Position numbers and translations under genes: made by a program. The notes beneath the pieces are model-generated. The model saw nothing but the letters and a program-made list of their open reading frames with translations. It was not told the DNA's origin and ran no database searches. Positions 18,743 through 27,541 of a stretch of DNA of 64,000 bases are shown here, piece by piece (position 1 is the first letter of the stretch; every line of letters starts with the position of its first letter). Location: contig JAGIAZ010000013.1 in the NCBI GenBank assembly GCA_017744605.1, forward strand, positions 42,739-106,738, in the 5' to 3' direction. This DNA comes from Sphingobium sp. Lineage in GTDB: Bacteria; Pseudomonadota; Alphaproteobacteria; Sphingomonadales; Sphingomonadaceae.

Positions 18743-20086
18743 GTGGGACAGGAGCGGGGGCTGGCGCAGGGGGGCGGATTGCTGGCACTGGCTGCGCGGC
18801 TGGAGCGGCGCCGCAGCCTGCTGGGCCTCGCCAAGCTCGCCAATGTCGGTCTCGCCATGATCTGGGGCTTTGCCGTCACCTTCGTGTTCGTGCGGCTGCT
18901 GCCCTTCGACGAGTTCCGCACCTTCCTGCTGCTCGTCGCCTTCGCCAATTTCACCATCTCCGCCGAGCTCGGCTTTTCGACCGTGATCTACAGCCGCCTG
19001 CGGCGCGCGAGGCTCGCCGCCGATGCCGCGTTCCGCAGCGAGGAGCTGGGCGTGCTGCTGATCTTCATGCTCGGCATCGTGGCGCTGGGTGCGGTCCTGA
19101 TCGTGGCCGGGCTGCTGGCCGGCGGCATCCGGACGGCACATCCCGCTTTGTTCCTGGCCTTCTATGCCACGGCCGCGCTTAACCTGGTGACGCTGCTCGC
19201 CCGGCGCGCGCTGGCGGCGCTCGATCATAATCTCTGGTGGGAAGCGCTGGATTTCGGGCGGCGGGTGGCCAGTCTCGTCTTGCTCCTGATCGCGCTGATT
19301 GGCTTCCCTATCCTCGTTTCCGTGCTTCTGCAGCTCGCCTTGACGATCATGGTCATCCTGTTCGGGCTCGGCACCGTGCAGCGGGAACTCGCCATGCCGG
19401 TTGGGCATTGGCTGTCCTTTGGCCGGGGCTGGGATCATGTCCGTGCCAACTATCTCGGCGATATCGGCCGGACAGGCGCGCTCACCATTTCGGATATCGC
19501 GGCCTACAACGCCCCCTATTTCACCATTGTCGCAGCGACGCATGATCCGCGTCCGCTGTTGCTCTTCGACTTCGTCTTCAAGATGTCGCGGGCGCTGTCG
19601 GCGCTCGTTCGTGCTCTCGTTGAGACGATGCTGCCCGATCTGACGCGGCATTTTCATGCAGGCGAAATGGCGCGCTTCCGTTCGCAGCTGCGGCGCTGTC
19701 TTGCGTTGTCGATCGGCACGGCTCTGGCGCTCGGCCTGTTCCTGCTTGCCGCGGGTCCGCTTGTGTCATCGGTGATGTTCGATAAGAGGATCGTGCTCGA
19801 TCATATTGAGCTTACGGTCATTCTTGCGCTGCTCGTCGGTCTCTCGCTGATCTGCGTTTCGGTCTATCTGCAAAATGGTCTGGGGCGTTTTGCTGCGCTT
19901 GTTGCGCCGTCTTTTGCCTTTTTGTGCGGAAGCCTGGCCAGTGTGCCGGCGGCCGGCTGGCTTGGCGCGATGATCGATGCGCCCTTCGCGTTGCGCTTTG
20001 CCATGAGCTATGCGTTCGTTCATGTCGTGATGGCCGCGGTCCATGGCCGCATGCTGGCAAGGCTCGGAAGAGGCGCGGTTGCATGA
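18743..20086 (+). CDS. Lipopolysaccharide/oligosaccharide flippase-like membrane protein
   Basis: 447 aa with about 12 predicted membrane helices (for example KLANVGLAMIWGFAVTFVFV and ALGAVLIVAGLLAGGI), consistent with the MATE/MOP superfamily of Wzx-type flippases that move lipid-linked glycans across the inner membrane. No strict sequence signature is visible, so the call rests on topology and context. Start taken as GTG at 18743, one base after the previous stop; a TTG at 18779 with a G-rich upstream stretch is also possible. The stop overlaps the next start (ATGA). Confidence 0.75.
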   Translation: MGQERGLAQGGGLLALAARLERRRSLLGLAKLANVGLAMIWGFAVTFVFVRLLPFDEFRTFLLLVAFANFTISAELGFSTVIYSRLRRARLAADAAFRSEELGVLLIFMLGIVALGAVLIVAGLLAGGIRTAHPALFLAFYATAALNLVTLLARRALAALDHNLWWEALDFGRRVASLVLLLIALIGFPILVSVLLQLALTIMVILFGLGTVQRELAMPVGHWLSFGRGWDHVRANYLGDIGRTGALTISDIAAYNAPYFTIVAATHDPRPLLLFDFVFKMSRALSALVRALVETMLPDLTRHFHAGEMARFRSQLRRCLALSIGTALALGLFLLAAGPLVSSVMFDKRIVLDHIELTVILALLVGLSLICVSVYLQNGLGRFAALVAPSFAFLCGSLASVPAAGWLGAMIDAPFALRFAMSYAFVHVVMAAVHGRMLARLGRGAVA

Positions 20087-21255
20087 AGGTTACGATGCTC
20101 GATCCGTCGCTCTTCACCGGGCGCTATGATGACAGTCTGTGCGCAGCATTGGCGCAGCGCGGCCATGACGTGCGGCTGCTTGGCCGCCCGATGCGCGCGA
20201 CCGACGCGATCGTGCCGCATGGCTATTCTTATATTCCGCGCTTTTTCGGGTTCGGCGAGGGCGTGCGGGCGCTGCTGGGCGATGGCGTGTTGGGCAAGGC
20301 GGTGAAGGCCTGCGAATATAGTCTCGATGCCGTGGCCGGTCCGCTCGGCGCGCTCGATGGCGATGTGGTGCATGCGCAATGGCTGCCGTTCGCCTGGGCC
20401 GATGCGCGGCTGCTCGGCCGCCTTGGGCGCCGCTTGGCGCTGGTCCATACCGTCCACAATGCCCAGGCTTTTCATGGCGATGCGACCGCCGCCGTGCAGG
20501 GGCGTGGCTATATCGGGCTGTTGCCGCGTTTCGACGCGCTGATCGTGCATGGCGAGGCGACCCGCGCCGCGCTGGAGGGGCAGGGGATCGACATGAATCG
20601 GGTGCATTTGGTGCCGCATCCGCCCATGAAATTGGCGGTCGCGATGCCCGGCGACCTCGCTTCGGTGCCTGCCAGGACGCCAAATGTGCCGCGTATTCTC
20701 TTTTTTGGGACGATTCGACCCTATAAGGGCCTCGACCTGCTCATCGATGCCGCGATTAACCTATGGAAAGACGGCCATAATTTCGAACTGGCCATTGCCG
20801 GAAAACCCTTCATGCCCGTTGAGGCCCAATTCGGAAAAATCCACGGCGCCGGCTTCGCCCATCGCCTCATCACAGACCTCGGTTTTCTCCCGGAAAGTCG
20901 GCTCGACGCGCATCTCAGCCGGGCAGATATCATTGCATTTCCTTACCGCGCGATCGATTCCAGCGGTGCCTTCCTCTCCGCCCTCAGCTATGGCGCCGCC
21001 ATGGTAACGAGCGATGCAGGCATGTTCGGCGAGTTGGGCGGGGGCGTCGTAGCGCAATTTCCCGTTGGCAATGGGGCAGCGCTTGGCAATGTATTGCGCC
21101 CGCTGGTTGACGATATGGCCTTGCGTCTGAAATTCGCCAATGCCGCAAAGATGCTTGATGTCCGTCTCGGCGGTTGGGACCAGGCTGCTGCGGGAACGGA
21201 ACACGCCTACGAGGCGGCGCTTGCGCACTTCGCCGCCCGAAAGGCAGGCGCATGA
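20083..21255 (+). CDS. Glycosyltransferase, GT4-like (group 1)
   Basis: 390 aa GT-B-fold enzyme. The N-terminal domain (KVTMLDPSLFTGRYDDSLC, VVHAQWLPFAWADA, LVHTVHNAQAF) and the C-terminal donor-binding domain (RILFFGTIRPYKGLDLLIDA, ADIIAFPYRAIDSSGAFLSA, LSYGAAMVTSD) match family 4 retaining glycosyltransferases; the Glu of the usual E-x7-E is replaced around the DSSGAF region. It starts 4 nt inside the flippase gene and ends 4 nt inside the FkbM gene, so these three are tightly coupled. Confidence 0.9.
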   Translation: MKVTMLDPSLFTGRYDDSLCAALAQRGHDVRLLGRPMRATDAIVPHGYSYIPRFFGFGEGVRALLGDGVLGKAVKACEYSLDAVAGPLGALDGDVVHAQWLPFAWADARLLGRLGRRLALVHTVHNAQAFHGDATAAVQGRGYIGLLPRFDALIVHGEATRAALEGQGIDMNRVHLVPHPPMKLAVAMPGDLASVPARTPNVPRILFFGTIRPYKGLDLLIDAAINLWKDGHNFELAIAGKPFMPVEAQFGKIHGAGFAHRLITDLGFLPESRLDAHLSRADIIAFPYRAIDSSGAFLSALSYGAAMVTSDAGMFGELGGGVVAQFPVGNGAALGNVLRPLVDDMALRLKFANAAKMLDVRLGGWDQAAAGTEHAYEAALAHFAARKAGA

Positions 21256-22022
21256 GTATTGGTCGCTATCGCCGTGAATTGCGTGATCGCTGGCTCGCCA
21301 TACGCCTAGGTTTCGGCGGCCGACAGCACCAATATGGCGAGATCGTCGCCTTGCGGCGCTTTATCAGCCATTTCGGCATCGACTGCGTCATCGATGTCGG
21401 CGCGAATGCCGGCCAATATGCGCGCCAACTCCGCAAGGATGTCGGCTTTCGGGGTACGATCCTGAGCTTCGAGCCCAATCCCGATGTCTTTGCGAAACTC
21501 GAACGGACGGCGCGAGGAGACTCTCGTTGGCACGTTCACAATCTGGCGCTGAGCGACGTCGACGGACAAGTCGAGTTCAACATCATGGCCGCCGATCAGT
21601 TCAGCTCGATCCAGAAGCCAGGTACCAATCTCGAACCGATCTTTGCCAGCCGTAACAAGGTAATGCAGACCGTGCATGTCCCTTGCGCGCGGCTAGAGAC
21701 CTTGCTTCCCGAGCTTGCGGGCGCGCGTGACGCACGTGCGATCCTGCTCAAGATGGACACGCAGGGCCATGATGCTGCCGTTATCGCCGGCGCGGGCGGC
21801 ACTCTCAAACAGATGGTCGGCATCCAAAGCGAACTTGCAGTGCGCCCACTGTACGAAGGTGCGACTGATTGGCGCATGATGATTGCGACCCTGGAAGCCG
21901 CAGGCTACGTGCCCAATGCTCTTTTTGCTAACAATAAGGGTCATTTCCCGCTGCTTGTAGAGATGGATGGGCTCTTCGTGCGCGGGGATCTGGCGGCAAA
22001 TGGCAATGTTCCCATCACCTGA
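21252..22022 (+). CDS. FkbM-family SAM-dependent methyltransferase
   Basis: 256 aa. The SAM motif CVIDVGANAGQYARQLRKD at residues ~41-59, the acidic ILSFEPNPDVFAKLE, the core NLALSDVDGQVEFNI and KMDTQGHDAAVIAGA define the FkbM family. Such enzymes O-methylate sugars or polyketides; here a sugar of the surface polysaccharide is the likely target. Overlaps the preceding GT4 gene by 4 nt and the following membrane-protein gene by about 23 nt. Confidence 0.93.
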   Translation: MSIGRYRRELRDRWLAIRLGFGGRQHQYGEIVALRRFISHFGIDCVIDVGANAGQYARQLRKDVGFRGTILSFEPNPDVFAKLERTARGDSRWHVHNLALSDVDGQVEFNIMAADQFSSIQKPGTNLEPIFASRNKVMQTVHVPCARLETLLPELAGARDARAILLKMDTQGHDAAVIAGAGGTLKQMVGIQSELAVRPLYEGATDWRMMIATLEAAGYVPNALFANNKGHFPLLVEMDGLFVRGDLAANGNVPIT

Positions 22023-23754
22023 ATACGAGCGGGCGCACACGCGACCGCGTTTGTGGGCGCTTACGTTGTTTTTGGGCGCTGCGCTGATCGGTTGCCTGAG
22101 TTACGTGACATGGCTTTGGCATATTGCCGGGAAGTCATATCGTTCGCTCGCGCCTTATTTCTTTGCGCGGCAGGACATATGGGTGCTCGACGGCTACGTC
22201 GCCGTGCTGGCATTGATGGCGATATGGGCCTGGAATCTCAAAAGCCCCGGGGCTGTGCGAAGGCCCGGCGGCGGACAGGCCTTGTTCATCCTGCTGGGCA
22301 TCGTCGCGGTTGTGCTGGCAGCGCGGCTTGGGCGTGACCTTGTCTTCCACGGCTATAGCCCATCGCGCGATGAACTGATGGTGGAACTGGCGGGCGACTA
22401 TCTATCGCAAGGTCGCATCGGTTGGTCGATCCCACCCGACTGGCTCGACTACAGGCGCGCACTTCAGCCCGAATTCTACAGTCCCTATGGCGCGGACACG
22501 CACTGGACCGCGATTTATCTCCCAGTTCATGCTGCGATCCGGGCATTGTTCGTTCGCCTCGGCGATGCGGCGCTCGCGGCGCCTGTCACCCTGGGCGTCG
22601 GTTTGCTCGCGCTCTGGCAAGTGGCGCGCCGGCTATTGCCGAACCGGCCGGATGCGCAGGCGGTCGTCATGGTCATGGCGTTCTCGTCAACTCAGCTCAT
22701 CGCGACCGCGATGACGCCTTACGCGATGACCAGCCACTTCGCGTTCGACATGGTCTGGCTGATGCTGGTGCTGCGTGGAGGCAAGCTCGGCCATGGGCTG
22801 GCGGCGATCGTCGCGTTGCTCGCTGCGGGGCTGCATCAGTGGCATTTCCCGTTGCTTTTCATGGGGCCTTTCATTCTCTGGCTGCTGGCTCGTCGAAACT
22901 GGCGGGCGGCGCTGTTTCATGGGTTTGTCTGCATAGCCATGATGGTGGTTTGGGCGCGGCTGTGGCCGATGTTGCTTGTGCATGAAGTTGGGCCGGCGCC
23001 GATTACGGATGCGCATCGGACGAACGGTATATGGGACAAGATCGAGAGCCTGTTCGGGCGGCTGGATACATGGCAGCCGGGACTCAACAATGCGCGGTTG
23101 ATTTCGTGGAACAATATCATGTTGTTACCACTCGCTTTCCTCGCGGTTTTCGCTCCAAACTGGCGCCGTGCATTCAAGGAACCGAGCATTGTCCTGCCGC
23201 TGCTGATGGTGGCCGGATCGGGCATGGGTTTCGCGCTGTACCAGGGCTATGGCTGGGGTTTTCGCTATATGCACGGCGGCATCGGCGCGCTGGCGCTGCT
23301 GGCGGGTTTCGGATGGACCGCCGTGGTGCGGCCTGGCGATAAAAAAGCGGGGCAATTGCTCGCTTTTGCCACGATTGCGTCGCTTTTGGCTGCGGCTTGG
23401 CTCCTTTTCGACACCGAACGCTATGTGCGCGGCTATGCGCGGAGCATGGCGGCGATCCGTGCGGCACAGGCGGACGTGGTCCTGGTCGACATTCGCGGCG
23501 GCTATTACATGACCGACCTGGTGCGCTTCGACGAGGGACGCCTCGGCCATCCTGCGGTCATGGCCCTGCACATGCTGAGCGACGACCAGATCGACAGGCT
23601 CTGTGCGACGCACCGGGTCGCGATCGCCGACCGCACCCTGTTCTGGCCGCTCGGCGTGCACCAGGTCTCGCCGGTGTTCCCCGGCAGCGACGATGTGCAG
23701 GCGCGGCGCGACCATCTTGCGCAGATCGGCTGCGGAAAAACGATCCGGCCTTAA
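22000..23754 (+). CDS. Polytopic membrane protein, probable GT-C type glycosyltransferase or polymerase
   Basis: 584 aa with about 11 hydrophobic helices. A loop after the first helices (SRDELMVELAGDYLSQG then TDHWT-like GADTHWTAIY) resembles the acidic first loop of GT-C enzymes that use polyprenyl-linked sugars. No polymerase of Wzy type is otherwise visible in the locus, so it might fill that role. Start is uncertain: ATG at 22000 or 22006 (MFPSPEYER), both inside the fkbM-like gene; 21967 is also open. The stop codon overlaps that of the convergent nfeD gene (23751-23754). Confidence 0.65.
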   Translation: MAMFPSPEYERAHTRPRLWALTLFLGAALIGCLSYVTWLWHIAGKSYRSLAPYFFARQDIWVLDGYVAVLALMAIWAWNLKSPGAVRRPGGGQALFILLGIVAVVLAARLGRDLVFHGYSPSRDELMVELAGDYLSQGRIGWSIPPDWLDYRRALQPEFYSPYGADTHWTAIYLPVHAAIRALFVRLGDAALAAPVTLGVGLLALWQVARRLLPNRPDAQAVVMVMAFSSTQLIATAMTPYAMTSHFAFDMVWLMLVLRGGKLGHGLAAIVALLAAGLHQWHFPLLFMGPFILWLLARRNWRAALFHGFVCIAMMVVWARLWPMLLVHEVGPAPITDAHRTNGIWDKIESLFGRLDTWQPGLNNARLISWNNIMLLPLAFLAVFAPNWRRAFKEPSIVLPLLMVAGSGMGFALYQGYGWGFRYMHGGIGALALLAGFGWTAVVRPGDKKAGQLLAFATIASLLAAAWLLFDTERYVRGYARSMAAIRAAQADVVLVDIRGGYYMTDLVRFDEGRLGHPAVMALHMLSDDQIDRLCATHRVAIADRTLFWPLGVHQVSPVFPGSDDVQARRDHLAQIGCGKTIRP

Positions 23755-24206
23755 GCCGCCGGCCAATCCAGGACCAGAGTGGCTCCGTCGACCTCGACGA
23801 CCGTCAGCTGCGCGCCGACCGGGGCGTCGGGGCCCGTTGCCCGCCAACTGCTGTCGTCGACCCTCACGCGGCCTTCGCCCTGGACGATGGCTTCCGAGAC
23901 GGTGACGGAACGGCCGACAAGACGCGCCGCCTTGTCGTTGAGCAGCGGATCCACCGACGCGGCGGGCCGGGCGAGATACCAGAGCCGGCCGGCGCTGACG
24001 GACAGGGCGCTCAGCACCGCGAAGATGAGCAGCTGGAAAGCCCCGTCCATCGGGATGACCAGTTCGACGATCGCGGTGATGGCCGCGGCGATGGCGAGGA
24101 AGATCAGGAACACGCCGGGCACGACCAGTTCGGCGGCGGCCAGGACAAGCGCCACCGTGCCCCAGAGCAGGGCCGGGCTCATGCTTTCGAGCAACGTCCG
24201 GATCAT
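23751..24206 (-). CDS. NfeD-family membrane protein
   Basis: 151 aa. Two or three N-terminal hydrophobic helices (LLWGTVALVLAAAELVVPGV and GAFQLLIFAVLSALS) are followed by a small OB-fold domain (GRSVTVSEAIVQGEGRVRVD, DAPVGAQLTVVEVDGATLVL). NfeD proteins pair with SPFH/stomatin proteins in membrane microdomain or quality-control functions. Its ATG overlaps the stop of the SPFH gene by 4 nt, forming a two-gene operon. Confidence 0.92.
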   Translation of the reverse strand: MIRTLLESMSPALLWGTVALVLAAAELVVPGVFLIFLAIAAAITAIVELVIPMDGAFQLLIFAVLSALSVSAGRLWYLARPAASVDPLLNDKAARLVGRSVTVSEAIVQGEGRVRVDDSSWRATGPDAPVGAQLTVVEVDGATLVLDWPAA

Positions 24207-25171
24207 GCGTCCGAAGCCTTGGTCCTGGGCAGGGTCGGCGATGCCTTGGGCGCCGCCACGTCGCCGCCCAGCGCTTCCTTGGCGAGCTGGCCGATGCCGC
24301 CGAGCGTCCCGATGAGCTGCGTCGCCTCGACCGGGAACAGGATGGTCTTGGCATTGGGCGACGATGCGAACTGGCTCACCGCCTCGACATATTTCTGCGC
24401 GACGAAATAGTTGATCGCCTGCGCATTGCCGCCGGCAATGGCCTCGCTGACCAAGGTCGTGGCCTTGGCTTCGGCTTCCGCGGCGCGCTCGCGGGCCTCG
24501 GCGTCACGGAATGCAGCCTCGCGCCGGCCCTCGGCCTCGAGGATCTGGGCGGCTTTCTCGCCCTCGGCCTTCAGGACGGCGGCGCTCTTGAGACCCTCGG
24601 CCTCGAGGATGTTGGCGCGCTTCTCGCGTTCGGCCTTCATCTGCCGGGCCATGGAGTTCACGATATCCTGCGGCGGCCGGATGTCCTTGATCTCGACGCG
24701 CGTGATCTTGACGCCCCAGGCCGTCGTGGCGTGATCGACGACGGACAGCAGCCGCGCATTGATCTCGTCACGCTTGGAGAGCGTCTCGTCGAGGTCCATC
24801 GACCCCATCACGGTGCGCAGGTTTGTGGTCGAGAGCTGGAGCAAGGCGAGGCCGAGATTGCTGACTTCATAGGCCGCCTTGGCGGCATCCAGCACCTGGA
24901 AGAAGACGACGCCATCCACCGACACCATGGCATTGTCCTTGGTGATGATCTCCTGGCTGGGCACATCGATCACCTGCTCCATCATGTTGATGCGGCGGCC
25001 GACGCGATAGATGAAGGCGGGATAGAGATTGAAACCCGGCTGGGCGACCTGCGTGAACTGCCCGAAGCGCTCGATGGTGTAACGATAGCCCTGGCGCACG
25101 ATCTTCACGCTCGCGAACAGATAGAAAATCACGAGCACGACCGCGAAAACGGCAAAGGTGAACAGTTGCAT
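24203..25171 (-). CDS. SPFH/Band 7 (stomatin/QmcA-like) protein
   Basis: 322 aa. One N-terminal membrane anchor (LFTFAVFAVVLVIFYLFASV), then the SPFH domain (VRQGYRYTIERFGQFTQVAQ, NAMVSVDGVVFFQV, TNLRTVMGSMDLDETLSKRD), then a helical coiled coil rich in A, E and K from about residue 180 to 245. The layout is that of QmcA/stomatin proteins that form membrane cages and regulate the FtsH protease or membrane fluidity. Coupled to nfeD by overlap. Confidence 0.94.
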   Translation of the reverse strand: MQLFTFAVFAVVLVIFYLFASVKIVRQGYRYTIERFGQFTQVAQPGFNLYPAFIYRVGRRINMMEQVIDVPSQEIITKDNAMVSVDGVVFFQVLDAAKAAYEVSNLGLALLQLSTTNLRTVMGSMDLDETLSKRDEINARLLSVVDHATTAWGVKITRVEIKDIRPPQDIVNSMARQMKAEREKRANILEAEGLKSAAVLKAEGEKAAQILEAEGRREAAFRDAEARERAAEAEAKATTLVSEAIAGGNAQAINYFVAQKYVEAVSQFASSPNAKTILFPVEATQLIGTLGGIGQLAKEALGGDVAAPKASPTLPRTKASDA

Positions 25172-25285
25172 AGCCGGTGGCCTCCCTTTCCCTTTGACGC
25201 TACACTCGCGCCGGGGAACAGTATGCCCCGCCGGTTCTGGGGGTCAAAGCGGAATCGGCGGGCGGTAACGGGGGAGGGATTGCCC

Positions 25286-26152
25286 ATGGCCAGACCGTTT
25301 TTTGCCAAACCCAAGGCCGGGGGCGGCCAGGATCGGCTGCCGCTGCAGCTGGTGCGCACCATGCTGTTCGTGCCGGCCTCGCGCGCGCGCGCGATCGAGA
25401 AGGCCCGCGAACTCGACTGTGATTTCATCATTCTCGATCTCGAGGACAGCGTTCCGGCGCAAGACCGGGATTCGGCACGGGCGGCGGCGATCGAGGCGGT
25501 GCGCGCAGGCTTCAACGGCAAGCCGGTCGCGATCCGCATCAACGCCGAGGACCGCCCCGAACATGGCCCGGACATGGTCGCCGTGCGCGCCGCCGATCCG
25601 GATTATGTCATGGTGCCCAAGGTGATCGACGCGCGCCAGGCGCATGACGCCTATCTCGTCACCAAGCTTCCCGTCATCCCGATGATCGAAAGTCCGGCCG
25701 GCATCGTGAACGCGCAGCGGATCGCCAGGGAGCCGGGGGTCGCAGCGCTGCTGACCGGCACGAACGATTTACGGCGCGGCCTGCATGTGCCGCCCGACGC
25801 GCCGCGCTCGGCCATTTCCCTCGCGCTTCAGTCGATCGTGCTCGCCGCGCGCTCGGCCGGCATCGCCTGCTTCGACGGCGTCTACAATCATCTCGAGGAC
25901 CAGGTCGGCCTTGCGCGCGAGTGCGAGGAAGGGCGGCAGATGGGTTTCGACGGCAAATCGATCATCCACCCCAGCCACATCGCGATCACCAACGGCGCTT
26001 TCTCTCCCAAGGAACAGATGGTGGAGCGGGCCCGCGCGCTGATCGAGGCCTATACCGGTGGGGCCCAGCGCTATGACGGGCGCATGATCGAAGCGATGCA
26101 CGTCGCCGAAGCCAAGACCATCGTCGAGCGCTTCGAGCGACTGCGGGGATAG
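25286..26152 (+). CDS. CoA ester lyase (HpcH/HpaI, CitE-like)
   Basis: 288 aa. Starts at ATG 25286 with GGGGAGGG in front. TMLFVPASRARAIEKARELD, FIILDLEDSVPAQDRDSAR, VAIRINAEDRPEHG and MGFDGKSIIHPSHI are the markers of the CitE/Mcl family. Mg2+ ligands Glu (PMIESPAG) and Asp (DLEDSV) are present. Members cleave malyl-CoA, citramalyl-CoA or similar thioesters. No neighbouring pathway gene points to the substrate. Confidence 0.92.
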   Translation: MARPFFAKPKAGGGQDRLPLQLVRTMLFVPASRARAIEKARELDCDFIILDLEDSVPAQDRDSARAAAIEAVRAGFNGKPVAIRINAEDRPEHGPDMVAVRAADPDYVMVPKVIDARQAHDAYLVTKLPVIPMIESPAGIVNAQRIAREPGVAALLTGTNDLRRGLHVPPDAPRSAISLALQSIVLAARSAGIACFDGVYNHLEDQVGLARECEEGRQMGFDGKSIIHPSHIAITNGAFSPKEQMVERARALIEAYTGGAQRYDGRMIEAMHVAEAKTIVERFERLRG

Positions 26153-26626
26153 GTGCTGCGAGGGCGATTATACCCTTAGGACAAGGAATGGGCCGTTCCC
26201 CGGCGCAGGCCGGGGTCCAAACCGAAAGGAGACGCGCGTGCAATGGCGGGCATTCGACGCTTCGCGTCGAGACTGGGCCCCGGCCTGCGCCGGGGAACAG
26301 CGACCTGCTCAACGGGATAATCAGCCTGCGAAGTTCGCCCTGGCTTCAATTTTTCCGATGGATCGTGCCGCTGCGGCCATTCGCCATTCGATCTCATGCG
26401 AAGGTGAAGGCGAGAATGCCGAAGCTAGACATGCTCGGTCGGCTGCTCATCGCCGCGCTCACGGGATGTCCGAGCGAGGGCAGATCAACGGACATAGTGA
26501 GGGCGGTGTTGCTGCTGCCAAACCCGGACCGTTCGGATATAGGCAAAAAGCGGTCCTTCCGGATGCGACCCCATAGCGGACGCTCGCTTATGATTTGATA
26601 ACCGCCTTGTGGGTAGGCTGGGACGC
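26153..26626. other. 474-bp region with repeat A and no clear gene
   Basis: Repeat A copy 3 takes 26163-26326. The remaining 300 bp contain short open frames with no codon bias; I see no gene in them. Composition falls toward lower GC before the hypothetical gene at 26627. Confidence 0.6.
26163..26326 (+). repeat. Repeat A copy 3
   Basis: Complete 164-bp copy beginning GGCGATTATACCC and ending GGGATAATCAGCC. Possible direct repeats at the flanks, CTGCGAG on the left and CTGCGAA on the right, match at 6 of 7 positions. Confidence 0.88.
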
Positions 26627-27106
26627 ATGAAAGCGCGCGACCAAATCTATCCGCTGCAAGAGCGATTTATTCCGGTGGCAGAAACCAGGCTTCCGCCCGA
26701 TCCATCCATCAGTTGGAACAGCTATGGCGTGATGACCTACTTCTGGCCCTCGGTATGTGACCGCATTGAAGGGCTATGGGTAAACGTAAATGAACATGAA
26801 ATTATGTTGGCTACTGCGCTCTCTCATACCCACATAGACGAACGCGAATGGAACGTTAGACAATCCCAGTCAGGAGATGTTCTTGACCGCATTGTAGAGC
26901 AAGGGATCGCACAGGCCCTGAATATTCTCGGCGGTGAAACATTCTTCGTCAAAACATATGACCCGGAAGGCCACGAGCACTCATCTTCGGGCATGTCGCC
27001 GCGTCAACTCTGGAACGATCCAGAGCAAAAGGCGAATTGGACAAAGTTCCAAGGAGAAGGATGGACCGCACGTGCTTGGAACTGGCGTGGAGAAGTGAAG
27101 GATTAG
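26627..27106 (+). CDS. Hypothetical protein, lower GC than neighbours
   Basis: 159 aa from ATG 26627 (a GTG at 26609 is also in frame). Not recognised. The sequence is soluble, rich in W, E and H (SISWNSYGVMTYFWPSVCDR, EREWNVRQSQSGDVLDRIVE) and has no signal peptide or membrane segment. Base composition is visibly more AT-rich than the surrounding genes, which suggests recent transfer. It stands alone between a repeat A copy and a 435-bp empty stretch. The long, uninterrupted frame with ordinary amino acid balance supports a real gene. Confidence 0.55.
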   Translation: MKARDQIYPLQERFIPVAETRLPPDPSISWNSYGVMTYFWPSVCDRIEGLWVNVNEHEIMLATALSHTHIDEREWNVRQSQSGDVLDRIVEQGIAQALNILGGETFFVKTYDPEGHEHSSSGMSPRQLWNDPEQKANWTKFQGEGWTARAWNWRGEVKD

Positions 27107-27541
27107 CGCGAAGGCCAAGAGGGATTCTCAGCAGATGCCGCTGCAAACCTACATCCGCTTCCACCCCATTCTAGACATTGCCCGAGCGATACAGTTTTCC
27201 AAATGCGGACCGCGCTGTGTGCACGCGATGTCCAGCGCGATGATCTCTAGCCCCGACCGCCGGCAGGAGCGCGGGGGCATTATGCGTGGGTCGGAGACGT
27301 CTTTCCGCCTTTTAACGCTCCGCAAACGATCCGGCCCAGAGCACGGCTCGTCTATGTTGTGACCCGATTTTGCGCCGAATTGCGTCGGCGCAGGCTTGCC
27401 TCTCCGTCAGAGTCTGCAACGGTTCGTCGCACCACGCGTTCGAATTGACGGTACAACAATCCACCTTCGCGAGCTGTTCATCGGGTCGGCAAGGTAGGCC
27501 TCAACAGGCTCGGGCGGTGGCGTAAATTGAAGGAGTAGCTA
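27107..27541. other. 435-bp region with no recognisable gene
   Basis: Short open frames such as 27135-27362 lack a ribosome-binding site and a plausible codon pattern. The last 100 bp before ATG 27542 probably carry the promoter and leader of the OmpA-family gene (GAAGGAGTAGCTA just ahead of the start). Nothing else seen. Confidence 0.6.

Noticed and set aside
27135..27362. 75-aa open frame in the lower-GC islet
   Set aside because: No ribosome-binding site, no codon bias, unremarkable composition; not supported as a gene.
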